Shown here in pieces: positions 7,955 through 15,929 of a stretch of 37,084 nt of DNA (position 1 is the stretch's first letter; the number at the start of each line of letters is the position of its first letter). This stretch comes from Croceicoccus hydrothermalis (GTDB lineage: Bacteria; Pseudomonadota; Alphaproteobacteria; Sphingomonadales; Sphingomonadaceae). The stretch covers positions 1 through 37,084 of the forward strand of contig NZ_JAIQCI010000027.1 in assembly GCF_022378335.1 (NCBI RefSeq). The letters are read 5' to 3'. Position numbers and translations under genes: made by a program. Below the pieces are notes generated by a model that ran no database searches, was not told where the DNA came from, and saw only the letters and a program-made list of their open reading frames with translations.

Positions 7955-8533
7955 TCAGACGATCCGGCAGGCATCCTCGAACGGCAATCGCGGGTTACGG
8001 GGAAACAGGCTCGTCCTGTCGCCATATCCCAATGCGCAGATGAAATTTGCCTTCCAGCGGCCTTCGGGAAAGAAGGCCCGGTTCAGCGCCTCTGCATCAA
8101 AGCCCGACATGGGCCCGCAATCCAATCCCAACCCGCGCGCCGCGACAATCATATACGCTCCCTGCAGCGGCACGTTGCGCGCCAGCAGATCGTCGATAAC
8201 CGCGGTCTTTCCCGCAAAGGCCGACGCGAAATCGCGCGACGGAAACAGCTTGGGCATCTCCTCGTAAAATCGCGTATCCGCTGCGACAATGGCGGTGACC
8301 GGCGCGGAGCGAACCTTGGCGAGGTTCCCCTCGTTCACGCAGGCCAGCAACCGCTCCTTCGCCTCGCCCGAAGTAACGAAGACAAACCGCGCGGGGCAGG
8401 AATTAGCCGAGGTGGGACCCCATTTCAGATGATCGTATAATTCCCGCAGCAATGCAGAGGGCACGGACCTTTCGTTATAGCCGTTGAAAGTGCGTGCCTC
8501 TGCAAAAATCGTCTCGAGATCTGCCGCCATCAT
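7955..8533 (-). CDS. nitroreductase-family FMN oxidoreductase (RutE/HadB-like)
   Basis: A 192-residue FMN-dependent NAD(P)H oxidoreductase. It has the signature early segment of the RutE-like branch (RTFNGY, then KWGPTSANSCPARFVFV) and the later GLDCGPMSGFD. In other bacteria this branch reduces malonic semialdehyde or nitro compounds. The start at 8533 overlaps the HxlR stop (ATGA), with GAGGGG just upstream, so the two genes are translationally coupled. HxlR regulators often control such reductases. Here it might reduce a quinone or aldehyde formed by the oxygenases, or supply reduced flavin to the monooxygenase at 6665; both are inference. Confidence 0.87.
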   Translation of the reverse strand: MMAADLETIFAEARTFNGYNERSVPSALLRELYDHLKWGPTSANSCPARFVFVTSGEAKERLLACVNEGNLAKVRSAPVTAIVAADTRFYEEMPKLFPSRDFASAFAGKTAVIDDLLARNVPLQGAYMIVAARGLGLDCGPMSGFDAEALNRAFFPEGRWKANFICALGYGDRTSLFPRNPRLPFEDACRIV

Positions 8534-8889
8534 GTACCCCTCGTATTGCTGCCATGGTTTTCCCACCAGAGCATCAGCGACTGGATCGTCGGCTCAAGCT
8601 CACGCGTGGCATCGGTCATCGAATATTCCACGCGGGGCGGCACCTCGGCATAGATTTTGCGCGTGATCAGCCCGTCGGCCTCAAGCTCGCGCAGCTGCTT
8701 GGTCAGCACATGCTGCGAAACACCGTGAATAGTTTTCAGCAATTCCCCGAAACGATGGGTGCGATGATACAGCAGCCACAATATCTCAAGCTTCCACTTG
8801 CCCGAAATCATCGTCAATGCGCGGCGCAGCGCATCGTGCGAATTGGGACTGACGCCGCGGTCGACAGGATCTTCATCGGTAACGGTCAT
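8530..8889 (-). CDS. HxlR-family winged-helix regulator
   Basis: A 119-residue MarR-related winged-helix protein. The family pattern is clear: GKWKLEILWLL (about 30-40), RFGELLKTIHGVS, LTKQLRELEADGLITRK and the wing PPRVEYSMT, with TRELEPTI after it. The protein contains no cysteine, so unlike the thiol-switch members YodB and HypR it cannot sense through cysteine oxidation and more likely binds a ligand. It diverges from the P450 gene at 9026 and leads the nitroreductase gene; repeated and palindromic elements at 8890-8915 are its likely binding site. Confidence 0.9.
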   Translation of the reverse strand: MTVTDEDPVDRGVSPNSHDALRRALTMISGKWKLEILWLLYHRTHRFGELLKTIHGVSQHVLTKQLRELEADGLITRKIYAEVPPRVEYSMTDATRELEPTIQSLMLWWENHGSNTRGT

Positions 8890-8915
8890 ATAAAGGTTAC
8901 TAACCCCATAAAGGT
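8890..8915. promoter_or_regulatory. candidate HxlR operator: direct repeats plus palindrome
   Basis: Two copies of ATAAAGGT (8890-8897 and 8908-8915) lie 18 bp apart, and between them is the perfect palindrome GGTTA-C-TAACC (8895-8905). They sit right in front of the HxlR start in the 136-bp divergent region that must also hold the promoter for the P450 at 9026. The rest of that region (8916-9025) is AT-rich near 8925-8960 and could hold the promoter, but I cannot fix its boxes. Confidence 0.5.
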
Positions 8916-9025
8916 GATCCTACTTGTTGAAATTAGGTGTAAGTTATAGTCCCCGGTTTGAAAATAGAGGTTTGGCCGGTCACACCGCGCAGGTGGATCG
9001 TGTCGCCAAAGATTGGGAGCCAGAA

Positions 9026-10249
9026 ATGCAGCCAGAAATGCCCGAAGCAGTGATTCCGACGCATGTGCCTGCCAACCTCGTGAAGCCTTTTCCCTATATT
9101 TTCGGCATGACGACGCGTGAGGAACCACATCGGGGGTGGGCTCCCAAAGTCCACGCCGAAGGGTCCGACATTTTCTATGCGCCCCACGCCTATCCCGGTG
9201 GATCACCGGCGTGGGTGGTGCGCCGCATGGACCATCTTCGCGAAATCTACTTCGACACCGACACCTTCTCCAGCAAGGACTTCTCTCCCTTTGCCAAGTT
9301 GATCGGTGAAAACTGGACCAACACTCCGGCAGAGGTCGATCCGCCAAACCACGCCAAATATCGCAAGATGGCCAATCCGCTGTTCACGCCGAAAGCGGTA
9401 TCCTCGCTCGATGGCAAGATCCGGCAATATGCTGTGGACTATGTGGAAGCCTTTCGCCAACGAGGCGAATGTGAATTCATGGCGGAATTTGCCTTTGAAT
9501 TCCCGATAAAGGTCTTCCTCGAACTGATGGATTTCCCGCTCGATCACACACGGCAGTTCCTTGAATGGGAGTACGACCTGCTCCACGCCTCCGATCTGGG
9601 GAAAATCGCTGCAGCGACCCGAAAAGTTGTCGACTACCTGCGCGAGCAGATTGAGGACCGGCGCAAATCGCCCCGCGACGACATCATCAGCTATGCCCTT
9701 GCGGTCGACGTAGAGGGTGCGAAACTTAATGATGACGAGCTGGTCGGATTTTCCTTCAACCTTTTCATCGGCGGGCTGGACACCGTTTCCACCAACATGG
9801 GCCTGGAATTCGCCCATCTGGCGCGCGAAGACGGTGATCAGGAATTCCTGCGCCAAAACCCAGAGGAAATCCCGCATGCCATCGACGAACTGATGCGCGC
9901 CTATGCGGCGGTGACAACTTTCCGCACCTGCACCCGCGAAACGGAATTTCACGGCGTGAAGATGATGCCCGGCGACAAGGTGGCGATGAGCACAACGCTG
10001 GCCGGGCGCGATCCGGCAGAGTTCGACAATCCCGATAAAGTCGATTTCGGGCGCAGGCCGCGTCACGTTTCTTTCGGCTATGGGCTGCATACCTGCATCG
10101 GCATGCATCTGGCGAAGCGCGAAATGCGGATCGCGCTCGAGGAATTTCTCGGCCGCATCCCGCAGTTCGGTGTCAAACCCGGCCACCAGCTTGAATATCA
10201 TTTGGGCATGATCCAGCCGGTTACCCTGCCGCTCGTCTGGGACGTGTAG
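9026..10249 (+). CDS. cytochrome P450 (bacterial class I)
   Basis: A 407-residue soluble haem monooxygenase. The haem-binding loop is FGYGLHTCIG with C357 as the axial thiolate, the I-helix oxygen-activation motif is GGLDTVST, and the ExxR pair is in DELMR. Length and lack of a membrane anchor fit bacterial class I P450s that need a ferredoxin and a reductase; the only candidates here are the ferredoxin at 1722 and reductase at 4045. Start 9026 has GGGAG six bases upstream. Its stop shares one base with the GTG start of the following SDR, so hydroxylation and alcohol oxidation are likely coupled. The substrate is not predictable. Confidence 0.92.
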   Translation: MQPEMPEAVIPTHVPANLVKPFPYIFGMTTREEPHRGWAPKVHAEGSDIFYAPHAYPGGSPAWVVRRMDHLREIYFDTDTFSSKDFSPFAKLIGENWTNTPAEVDPPNHAKYRKMANPLFTPKAVSSLDGKIRQYAVDYVEAFRQRGECEFMAEFAFEFPIKVFLELMDFPLDHTRQFLEWEYDLLHASDLGKIAAATRKVVDYLREQIEDRRKSPRDDIISYALAVDVEGAKLNDDELVGFSFNLFIGGLDTVSTNMGLEFAHLAREDGDQEFLRQNPEEIPHAIDELMRAYAAVTTFRTCTRETEFHGVKMMPGDKVAMSTTLAGRDPAEFDNPDKVDFGRRPRHVSFGYGLHTCIGMHLAKREMRIALEEFLGRIPQFGVKPGHQLEYHLGMIQPVTLPLVWDV

Positions 10250-11007
10250 TGAGCGCTGGCGAGTTCGCAGGCAAGGTCGTCCTCGTCACCGGCGCGGCAT
10301 CGGGCCTTGGCCGCGCCGCCAGCATTCGGTTCGCCAGCGAAGGCGGCAGATTATGCCTTGTCGACATCAATGCCGACGGGCTGGCGGAAACCGCGCGGCG
10401 GATAGAGGAGGCCGGAGGCGAATGCGCCAGCATGGCGGGCGATCTGGGCGATCCGGCGGTTTGCGCACAGGCTGTCGCAACAGCGGTCGGCGCCTTCGGC
10501 CGCCTCGAGGTTTTGTGCAATATCGCGGGCATCCTGCGCTTTCACGCGCTGGAGGATGTCACGACGCAAGACTGGAACACGCTGTTTGCGGCCAATGTAT
10601 CGGGCCCGTTCTTCATGATGCAGGCAGCCATGCCGCATCTGGTGGAAAGCCATGGCAATGTCGTTAACGTGGTGTCGAGCGCGGCGTTTCTGGGCCAGGC
10701 CTATACCGCGCCCTATGGCGCGACCAAGTCGGCGCTGCTCAGCCTGACAAAGTCGCTCGCGATGGAGTTCATGCACAAGCCCGTCCGCATCAACGCGCTG
10801 GCGCCCGGCGGCATGCTGACCGGCATGGCCGATGGCCTTGAAATTCCCAAGCATGCAGACCAGTCGCTCTACAGCCGCTATTTCGGCCTGCGCCCACCGT
10901 CGCAGCCCGAGGATATCGTGGAGCCCCTGCTGTTTCTGGCATCGGATCGCGCGCGATCCGTGCACGGCGCGTGCCATGTTGCCGATGGCGGCATCACCGC
11001 CGGTTAA
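10249..11007 (+). CDS. short-chain dehydrogenase/reductase
   Basis: A 252-residue classical SDR beginning with GTG directly overlapping the P450 stop (TAGTG). Motifs are the TGAASGLG cofactor loop, an Asp at the end of the second strand (LVDIN) that favours NAD(H), CNIAG in place of NNAG, VVSSAAF with the catalytic serine, and YGATK. The tight coupling to the P450 suggests that it oxidises the alcohol the P450 produces; this is inference from context. Confidence 0.9.
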   Translation: MSAGEFAGKVVLVTGAASGLGRAASIRFASEGGRLCLVDINADGLAETARRIEEAGGECASMAGDLGDPAVCAQAVATAVGAFGRLEVLCNIAGILRFHALEDVTTQDWNTLFAANVSGPFFMMQAAMPHLVESHGNVVNVVSSAAFLGQAYTAPYGATKSALLSLTKSLAMEFMHKPVRINALAPGGMLTGMADGLEIPKHADQSLYSRYFGLRPPSQPEDIVEPLLFLASDRARSVHGACHVADGGITAG

Positions 11008-11043
11008 GCCCGCCTTCCCTTTCCTGCGATAGGTGGAGCCGCG

Positions 11044-11151
11044 ATGCCAGACGGCTCTACTGTCGTCAAAGCCTGCTGCTGGGCGCCCATCTCCGTAAAC
11101 GGTTCGGACCCTCCGCGAAAGCTGGCCTGCACCGCATGGATTGGAAAGTGA
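11044..11151 (+). CDS. possible 35-residue small protein upstream of P450
   Basis: An ATG with AGGTGGAG five bases ahead opens a 35-codon frame that ends one base before the ATG of the next P450. The product is Cys- and Trp-containing (ACCWAP near residue 10, ACTAW near 28) and resembles nothing I know. The good ribosome site and the abutting stop are what a leader peptide or coupling ORF would show, but chance is a real alternative in a 145-bp gap. Confidence 0.2.
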   Translation: MPDGSTVVKACCWAPISVNGSDPPRKLACTAWIGK

Positions 11152-11152
11152 A

Positions 11153-12452
11153 ATGACCGGCAAATATAATGCAATGCTCGACCAGATGGTCAGGGATTAC
11201 TCGCTCGTCACCCACGGCTATTCGGGTGTCGCACCCGCCAACCCCTATCCGATGTTCGAGGAAAAGCGCGCCAAGTGCCCCGTAATGCACGGCGACCTGC
11301 TGCAGGAAAACAGCATTCCCAGCATGGCCGACTACATGATGACAGGCCGCCCTGTGGTGACCCTGTATCGTTATAACGACATCCATTCGGTGTTGATGAA
11401 CCCCGACGACTGGCTCAGCTATATCGTCGGTGACGGGTTCGGGGCCGCTGTCGACAATCTGTTGCTCACCGCGATGGATGGCGAGGAACACACAAAATAT
11501 CGCAAGACGCTGCAAAAGCCGTTCATGCGCGGCCAGATCCGCAAGCTGATGGAAACGCTGATCCGTCCGGTGGTTGTGAACGAATTCGTCGAGAAACTGC
11601 GCCCCAACGGCAAGGCGGACCTGCTGCGCGAGTTTGCCCTGCCCTTCCCCATTCGCGCGATGTATGCCTATTTCGGCTTTCCGCATGACGAAGACCTGCT
11701 GGGCAATCTGGCAAGCTGGGCCATTCAGGTCGTCGCCGCCCCGCAGACCGATCCCGAAGTCGCCAAGGTCACCATCCCCCAATCGATGGTCGCCGGGCAA
11801 TCCATGTTCGAAACGCTGATGCCGATCGTGCAGCAATATCGCGCGCGCGGTGAAATGCGTAAACGACATCCTCGGCTATATGATGACGACCGAGCATGAG
11901 GGCGAGAAGTTCAGCGACGAGGATATCGCGAACTTCATCCGCATGCTGCTGCTGGCCGCAGGCGAAACGACGACCCGCAGCTTTGCCAATATGATGGTAC
12001 AGTTGCTGGAAGAGCCGGACGTGCTGGAGGAACTGCGCCAGGATCGCAGCCTTATGCCCAAGGCGGTCATGGAGACCATGCGCCGCGATCCCACGGCCGG
12101 CGCGGTTGCCCGTATTGCCGCCCGCGACATGGAAATCGGCGGAATGACCATACCCAAGGGAACGGCGGTGCTTTGCTCGATCGCTTCCGCCAACCGCGAT
12201 CCCGAAGTGTACGATGATCCCGACCGGCTGTGGCTCAAGCGCCCGATGCGGCCGCTGCTGAGTTTTGGCTTTGGGCCGCACATGTGTCTTGGCATGCACA
12301 TGGCGCTGACCGAGATGGAGGTCGCGCTGGAAGAGATACTCGACCTTCCGGGCCTGCGCTTTGACCCGGCCTATCCCCAGCCCGAAATCCGCGGCCTGAA
12401 CATGCGCGGGCCTGATGCCCTGCATGTGCTGTGGGATGTCGACGGAGCGTAG
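11153..12452 (+). pseudogene. cytochrome P450, single-base frameshift
   Basis: A second class I P450 split over two frames. The first part (to about 11860) holds the N-terminal half with DGEEHTKYRKTLQKPF (C-helix region). The second holds the I-helix motif AAGETTT, the ExxR pair in METMRR and the haem loop FGFGPHMCLG. The frames join at GCGTAAACGAC: removing one A at 11861-11863 restores E-M-R-N-D-I-L-G-Y and gives a 432-residue protein, a normal length. All key P450 motifs are intact, so this is either a recent mutation or a sequencing error. Start at 11153 (ATG). It follows the P450-SDR pair by 145 bases. Confidence 0.85.
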
Positions 12453-12953
12453 GGGATTTGACGGTGGGAATCGACTTGTATGAAGAATTCCGCGATCTTT
12501 AGGGCAATCCAGTTATCATCCGCACGCACTCGCACCTAGATCTGCGAAAGGCTGTGCTGATAGAACCTCGCTTCGCATGGCCTAGACCTATCGATGCCCT
12601 GTCCCAAACGATCGCACTATCGCGCTGCATTATATCGGCTATCGCCAGCCCAACATCGCGGCCTGAACCGCCACGCACGATCGGGCGCAAGCGGCAGGAC
12701 TTGCGATTCCAATGGAGGGCACGACGGATCGCGCCCGCTTCGCCTATCTCTATACACGCGCGGCGGTCGGAAATTATACCGGAGTCGTCACCGGCAAGAC
12801 CGCGAACATTGAGCGGGCCGGCAGGCTCCGAGCCTTCCCGCCCGCCCTCCCCTCGATAGGCGGGCGCCACTTCACGTATCTATAGGCTGCGCCGCAAACA
12901 GCATCGCCGGGGCCAGCACGCGCCTGCGGCAATTGAAAGGAACAGAAAAGCTT
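12453..12953. other. 500-bp stretch without a recognisable gene
   Basis: No recognisable protein on either strand. A 57-codon frame (12712-12885) ends in GRHFTYL, a peptide also encoded at 20765-20785 beside the IS256 element, so part of this stretch may be leftover mobile DNA. A stem-loop at 12839-12866 (arms CGCCCGCC and GGCGGGCG, 12-base loop) could stop transcription from the P450 genes. The final 60 bases must hold the promoter or readthrough leader of the SDR at 12954. Confidence 0.5.
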
Positions 12954-13790
12954 ATGCGCAAGATCGACCTGCCCGATTTCGACCGGGCCGCCTTTTCGGG
13001 GAAATATGGTCCCTGGGCCGTCATCGCTGGTGCCTCCGACGGCACGGGTGCGTGCTATGCCAGGCAGCTAGCCGCCATGGGCATCAACCTCGTCCTCATC
13101 TCGCGCCGGCAAGAGGCGCTCGACGCGCTGGGAAAGCAGCTCGCTTCCGAATACGGTATCGAATTCCGCGCGCTTGTTGCCGATCTGACCGAGCAGGGCG
13201 CTAGTGGCCGCATTGTCGAGGAAACCGCCGATCTCGACGTGGGTCTGTACATCTCCAATGCCGGTGCGGACGGGGCGGGCAACGGCTTCCTCGCCTCGCC
13301 GGTCGAACGGTCGCTGCGATTGCTGACGATGAATGCCGCCAATGTGCTGGAAGCCACCCACGGCTTTGGCAACCGCTTCTTAAAGCGCGGCAAGGGCGGC
13401 ATCATCGTCATGTCCTCGGGTGCCGGACTTGGCGGCCAGCCCTGGCTCGTCATGTATTCCGCCACCAAGGCGTTCGAACTGAACTTCGTGGAATCGCTTT
13501 GGGCCGAGCTTGACGGGCAGAATGTCGACATCCTCGGCATGGGCGCACCGATCATGGATACGCCTACGCTGCGCAAGTCCACCGAGGGGCTGGGGATGGA
13601 TTACACCATGGCCTATGACCCTGACGACGTGTGCGCGCTGGCGCTGGCCAGTCTGGGCAAGGAACCGCTCGTGCTGGTGCCCGACGGCCCGGACGAGGCG
13701 AAAATTCCGCAGATTCAGAGCGATCGCAAGACCCGCCTGCTGGCCTTGGCCGAATGGGGCAAGGCCTATACCGCAACTGCAGACGCCTGA
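12954..13790 (+). CDS. short-chain dehydrogenase (17-beta-HSD/DltE-like)
   Basis: A 278-residue SDR with a longer N-terminus (KIDLPDFDRAAFSGKYGPW) before the cofactor loop GASDGTG, then SNAGADGAGNG, the catalytic Ser in VMSSGAG and the YSATK pair. The layout resembles the branch that includes 17-beta-hydroxysteroid dehydrogenase 12 and DltE-like proteins, which act on hydrophobic alcohols or ketones. ATG 12954 is chosen because similarity starts there; AAAGGA lies 12 bases upstream, a little far. The next gene starts three bases after its stop, so the two are probably co-translated. Confidence 0.88.
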   Translation: MRKIDLPDFDRAAFSGKYGPWAVIAGASDGTGACYARQLAAMGINLVLISRRQEALDALGKQLASEYGIEFRALVADLTEQGASGRIVEETADLDVGLYISNAGADGAGNGFLASPVERSLRLLTMNAANVLEATHGFGNRFLKRGKGGIIVMSSGAGLGGQPWLVMYSATKAFELNFVESLWAELDGQNVDILGMGAPIMDTPTLRKSTEGLGMDYTMAYDPDDVCALALASLGKEPLVLVPDGPDEAKIPQIQSDRKTRLLALAEWGKAYTATADA

Positions 13791-13793
13791 ACT

Positions 13794-15392
13794 ATGGCAA
13801 CGCACCCTAACATCGAAGCCGATCTGTTCGACGTTGTCGTGATCGGCGCCGGCCACAATGGCATGGCCGCTGCGGGATATCTGGCGCGCGAGGGCAAGAA
13901 AGTGCTCGTCGTAGAGCGGCTCGACAAGGTCGGCGGCATGACCAGTTCGGGCTATATGATCCCCGAGGCGCCCGGACACCTCGTCACGCCATGCGCCGTG
14001 GAACTGCTGTTCGCCCGCAAATCCGGGATCATCGAGGATTTCGACCTGCCGAGATACGGGCTGCGCACGGTCGATCCCGATCCGACCTATGCCTATCTCC
14101 ATCCCGATGGCAGCTCGATCGCGCTGTTTTACGATTATCGCCGCACCGCCGAAGACATTGCGCGCATCAATCGCAATGACGGCAAGGCCTATCTGGAGTT
14201 CATGAAGACGCTGAACGTCATGATGGATATCGGCTTTCCGATCATGATGTCGGAACCCGGTCGGCCGGACGTGAAGAACATGTCCAAGATGATCGGCAGC
14301 GCGGTACGCAACGTGCGGCTGAAGGACGAGCTGGTGGCGCTGTCCAAGGCCACCGCCGACCAGGTCGCGTGCGAGCGTTTCGAACATCCGGCGACCATCG
14401 CCCTGCTGCTGGGCATTGCCGCGGGCGCCGGCCCCGTCGATGACGATGGCAACGCGGCGGCCTACATGATTTTCGCCGTTACCCACAAATATGGCACGGG
14501 CAAGCCCATCGGCAGCCTCCAGTCATTTGCCGACGCGCTGGCGCGGAGTATCGAGGCGTCGGGCGCGCAGATCGAACTCAATGCCCCTGTTGCCGAGATC
14601 ATCGTCGATGATGGCGCTGCGAAAGGTGTGCGGCTGCACGATGGCCGGGTCATTCGTGCCAAGATGGTGATCGCCACTTGCGATCCGCGCACGGCCATGC
14701 GCCTGACCACGCCCGGTGGCGTGCCTCGCACGCTGATGAAGCGCATCGAACATGCGCCCGCGAACCGTTCCAATGCCGCCCCCTTCCTCGCCAATCTGGC
14801 GATGTCGGGTCCGCTGACGCTGAAGAAGCATCAGGACCTGCGTCACGACAATGCCGATCTCAACAAGGCGGTGGGCCTGATCGGTACGCCCGACGAAGTG
14901 CGCGAATCCTTCGCCGCCGCCCGCCGCGGCGATATTCCCCGCCGCCATGCCGTGTCGGTGACGCCGTTGTCGAACTCGGACCCGACGCAGGCTCCTCCGG
15001 GCGGCTCGCTGGCCTATGTCTACCTGCCCAGCATCGCAGTCGATGCGCGCGAGGGCTGGTCGCAGCAGCTCAAGAACCGCACGATGACGTCGATCAAGAC
15101 ACAGCTGGGTGAGTTCTACGACGGTCTCGATAGCGAGGTGGGCCGCTTCGTCGAAACCGCGCGCGAGCGCGAAAGGCGGCTCAACGTCACCAACGGTTGC
15201 GTAACCCATGTCGATTTCGGAGCCCTGCGCGCCGGGGTGCATCGCCCCGCTACCGGCTTCGGCGGACCCAAACCGCCGTTCCCGGGCTTCCTTATCGGCG
15301 GCGCGGGCGCCCATCCGGGCGGCGGCGTATCGGGTATCGCCGGGCGCATCGCAGCCAATCGCGCGATGCGCGAACTCAAGAAGATGAAATAA
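13794..15392 (+). CDS. FAD/NAD(P)-binding oxidoreductase, phytoene-desaturase-like (PYROXD2 type)
   Basis: A 532-residue flavoprotein of the CrtI/amine-oxidase superfamily. The N-terminal dinucleotide loop is VVIGAGHNGMAAA (about 16-28) followed by VVERLDKVGG; the C-terminal FAD segment is FLIGGAGAHPGGGVSG. The GAGHNG form is typical of the PYROXD2-like branch, not of true carotenoid desaturases. No carotenoid genes are nearby, so a role in dehydrogenating a hydrophobic pathway intermediate is more likely than pigment synthesis. It starts three bases after the SDR at 12954 ends. A weak hairpin follows at 15416-15441. Confidence 0.85.
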   Translation: MATHPNIEADLFDVVVIGAGHNGMAAAGYLAREGKKVLVVERLDKVGGMTSSGYMIPEAPGHLVTPCAVELLFARKSGIIEDFDLPRYGLRTVDPDPTYAYLHPDGSSIALFYDYRRTAEDIARINRNDGKAYLEFMKTLNVMMDIGFPIMMSEPGRPDVKNMSKMIGSAVRNVRLKDELVALSKATADQVACERFEHPATIALLLGIAAGAGPVDDDGNAAAYMIFAVTHKYGTGKPIGSLQSFADALARSIEASGAQIELNAPVAEIIVDDGAAKGVRLHDGRVIRAKMVIATCDPRTAMRLTTPGGVPRTLMKRIEHAPANRSNAAPFLANLAMSGPLTLKKHQDLRHDNADLNKAVGLIGTPDEVRESFAAARRGDIPRRHAVSVTPLSNSDPTQAPPGGSLAYVYLPSIAVDAREGWSQQLKNRTMTSIKTQLGEFYDGLDSEVGRFVETARERERRLNVTNGCVTHVDFGALRAGVHRPATGFGGPKPPFPGFLIGGAGAHPGGGVSGIAGRIAANRAMRELKKMK

Positions 15393-15415
15393 GCGGGGCC
15401 ATGATGACGGCGATC

Positions 15416-15441
15416 GTCACTTCGATGGGCGAATAGGTGAC
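15416..15441 (+). terminator. weak terminator-like hairpin
   Basis: GTCAC-TTCG pairs with CGAA-(TAG bulge)-GTGAC around a five-base loop, 24 bases after the stop of the FAD oxidoreductase. There is no T-run, so termination is only suggested by place and shape. Confidence 0.25.
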
Positions 15442-15511
15442 GAACTCCCTCTACGGCGCTCGAAGCATTGATGGCCGTTTACGCGGATAGGCGCGAAAAA
15501 GGATAAGTATC

Positions 15512-15841
15512 ATGGCTCTAGCCCCTACATCAACCGACGGGATTACGCCGGACTACATCAATCCTTTGCTGGCGACCGCAACTCCATCCGCATCCGTCAC
15601 TGGTGTACGTATCCTCGATGCCAAGACTTACGGCGAATAGATGATATTGATCGCTGGACACATTACAATCGAAGTCACCTTCTACCTCAGTATCAGCCCC
15701 GAACTAACGATCGAATTCCCCCGCAAGCATAAGGCGAATTTGGTCTGCCTCAAGCGTGGCGACGCCGACGGCGTGTTGATCCAGCTTGATGGTTGGCGGC
15801 CAGATTGCTGGCCATGGCCAGCGCCGGAGACATTGGTCTGA
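15512..15841 (+). pseudogene. decayed gene, N-terminal part with in-frame stop (possible kinase-like phosphotransferase)
   Basis: An ATG at 15512 with AAGGA about nine bases upstream opens 42 codons (ITPDYINPLLA, later GVRILDAKTYGE), then an in-frame TAG at 15638-15640, after which the same frame continues 66 codons (AGHITIEVTFYL, then ELTIEFPRKH) to a stop at 15839-15841. The pattern, a short helix, a strand ending in YGE, then two strands and an RK-containing strand, resembles the start of aminoglycoside-phosphotransferase/ecdysteroid-kinase-like proteins often found beside acyl-CoA dehydrogenases. The rest of such a gene is missing, so it is a truncated and mutated remnant. The family assignment is tentative. 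Confidence 0.4.
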
Positions 15842-15929
15842 GCCCGAAGTTTCTACCAGTTACGAGTAGAGCCTTGGGACAACATGTAACCAAAGACAAT
15901 TTGTTGATAGATTGATTGAGGAGAGCACA

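Noticed and set aside
9203..10201. Long open frame on the minus strand opposite the P450 gene
   Set aside because: No family resemblance and no ribosome site; it mirrors the codon pattern of the real GC-rich gene.
12712..12885. 57-codon frame as a real gene
   Set aside because: No ribosome site, no family similarity, and its end matches a scar near the IS256 element.
13794..15392. Carotenoid biosynthesis (CrtI) role for the desaturase-like protein
   Set aside because: The GAGHNG form and the lack of any other carotenoid gene point to the PYROXD2-like branch instead.
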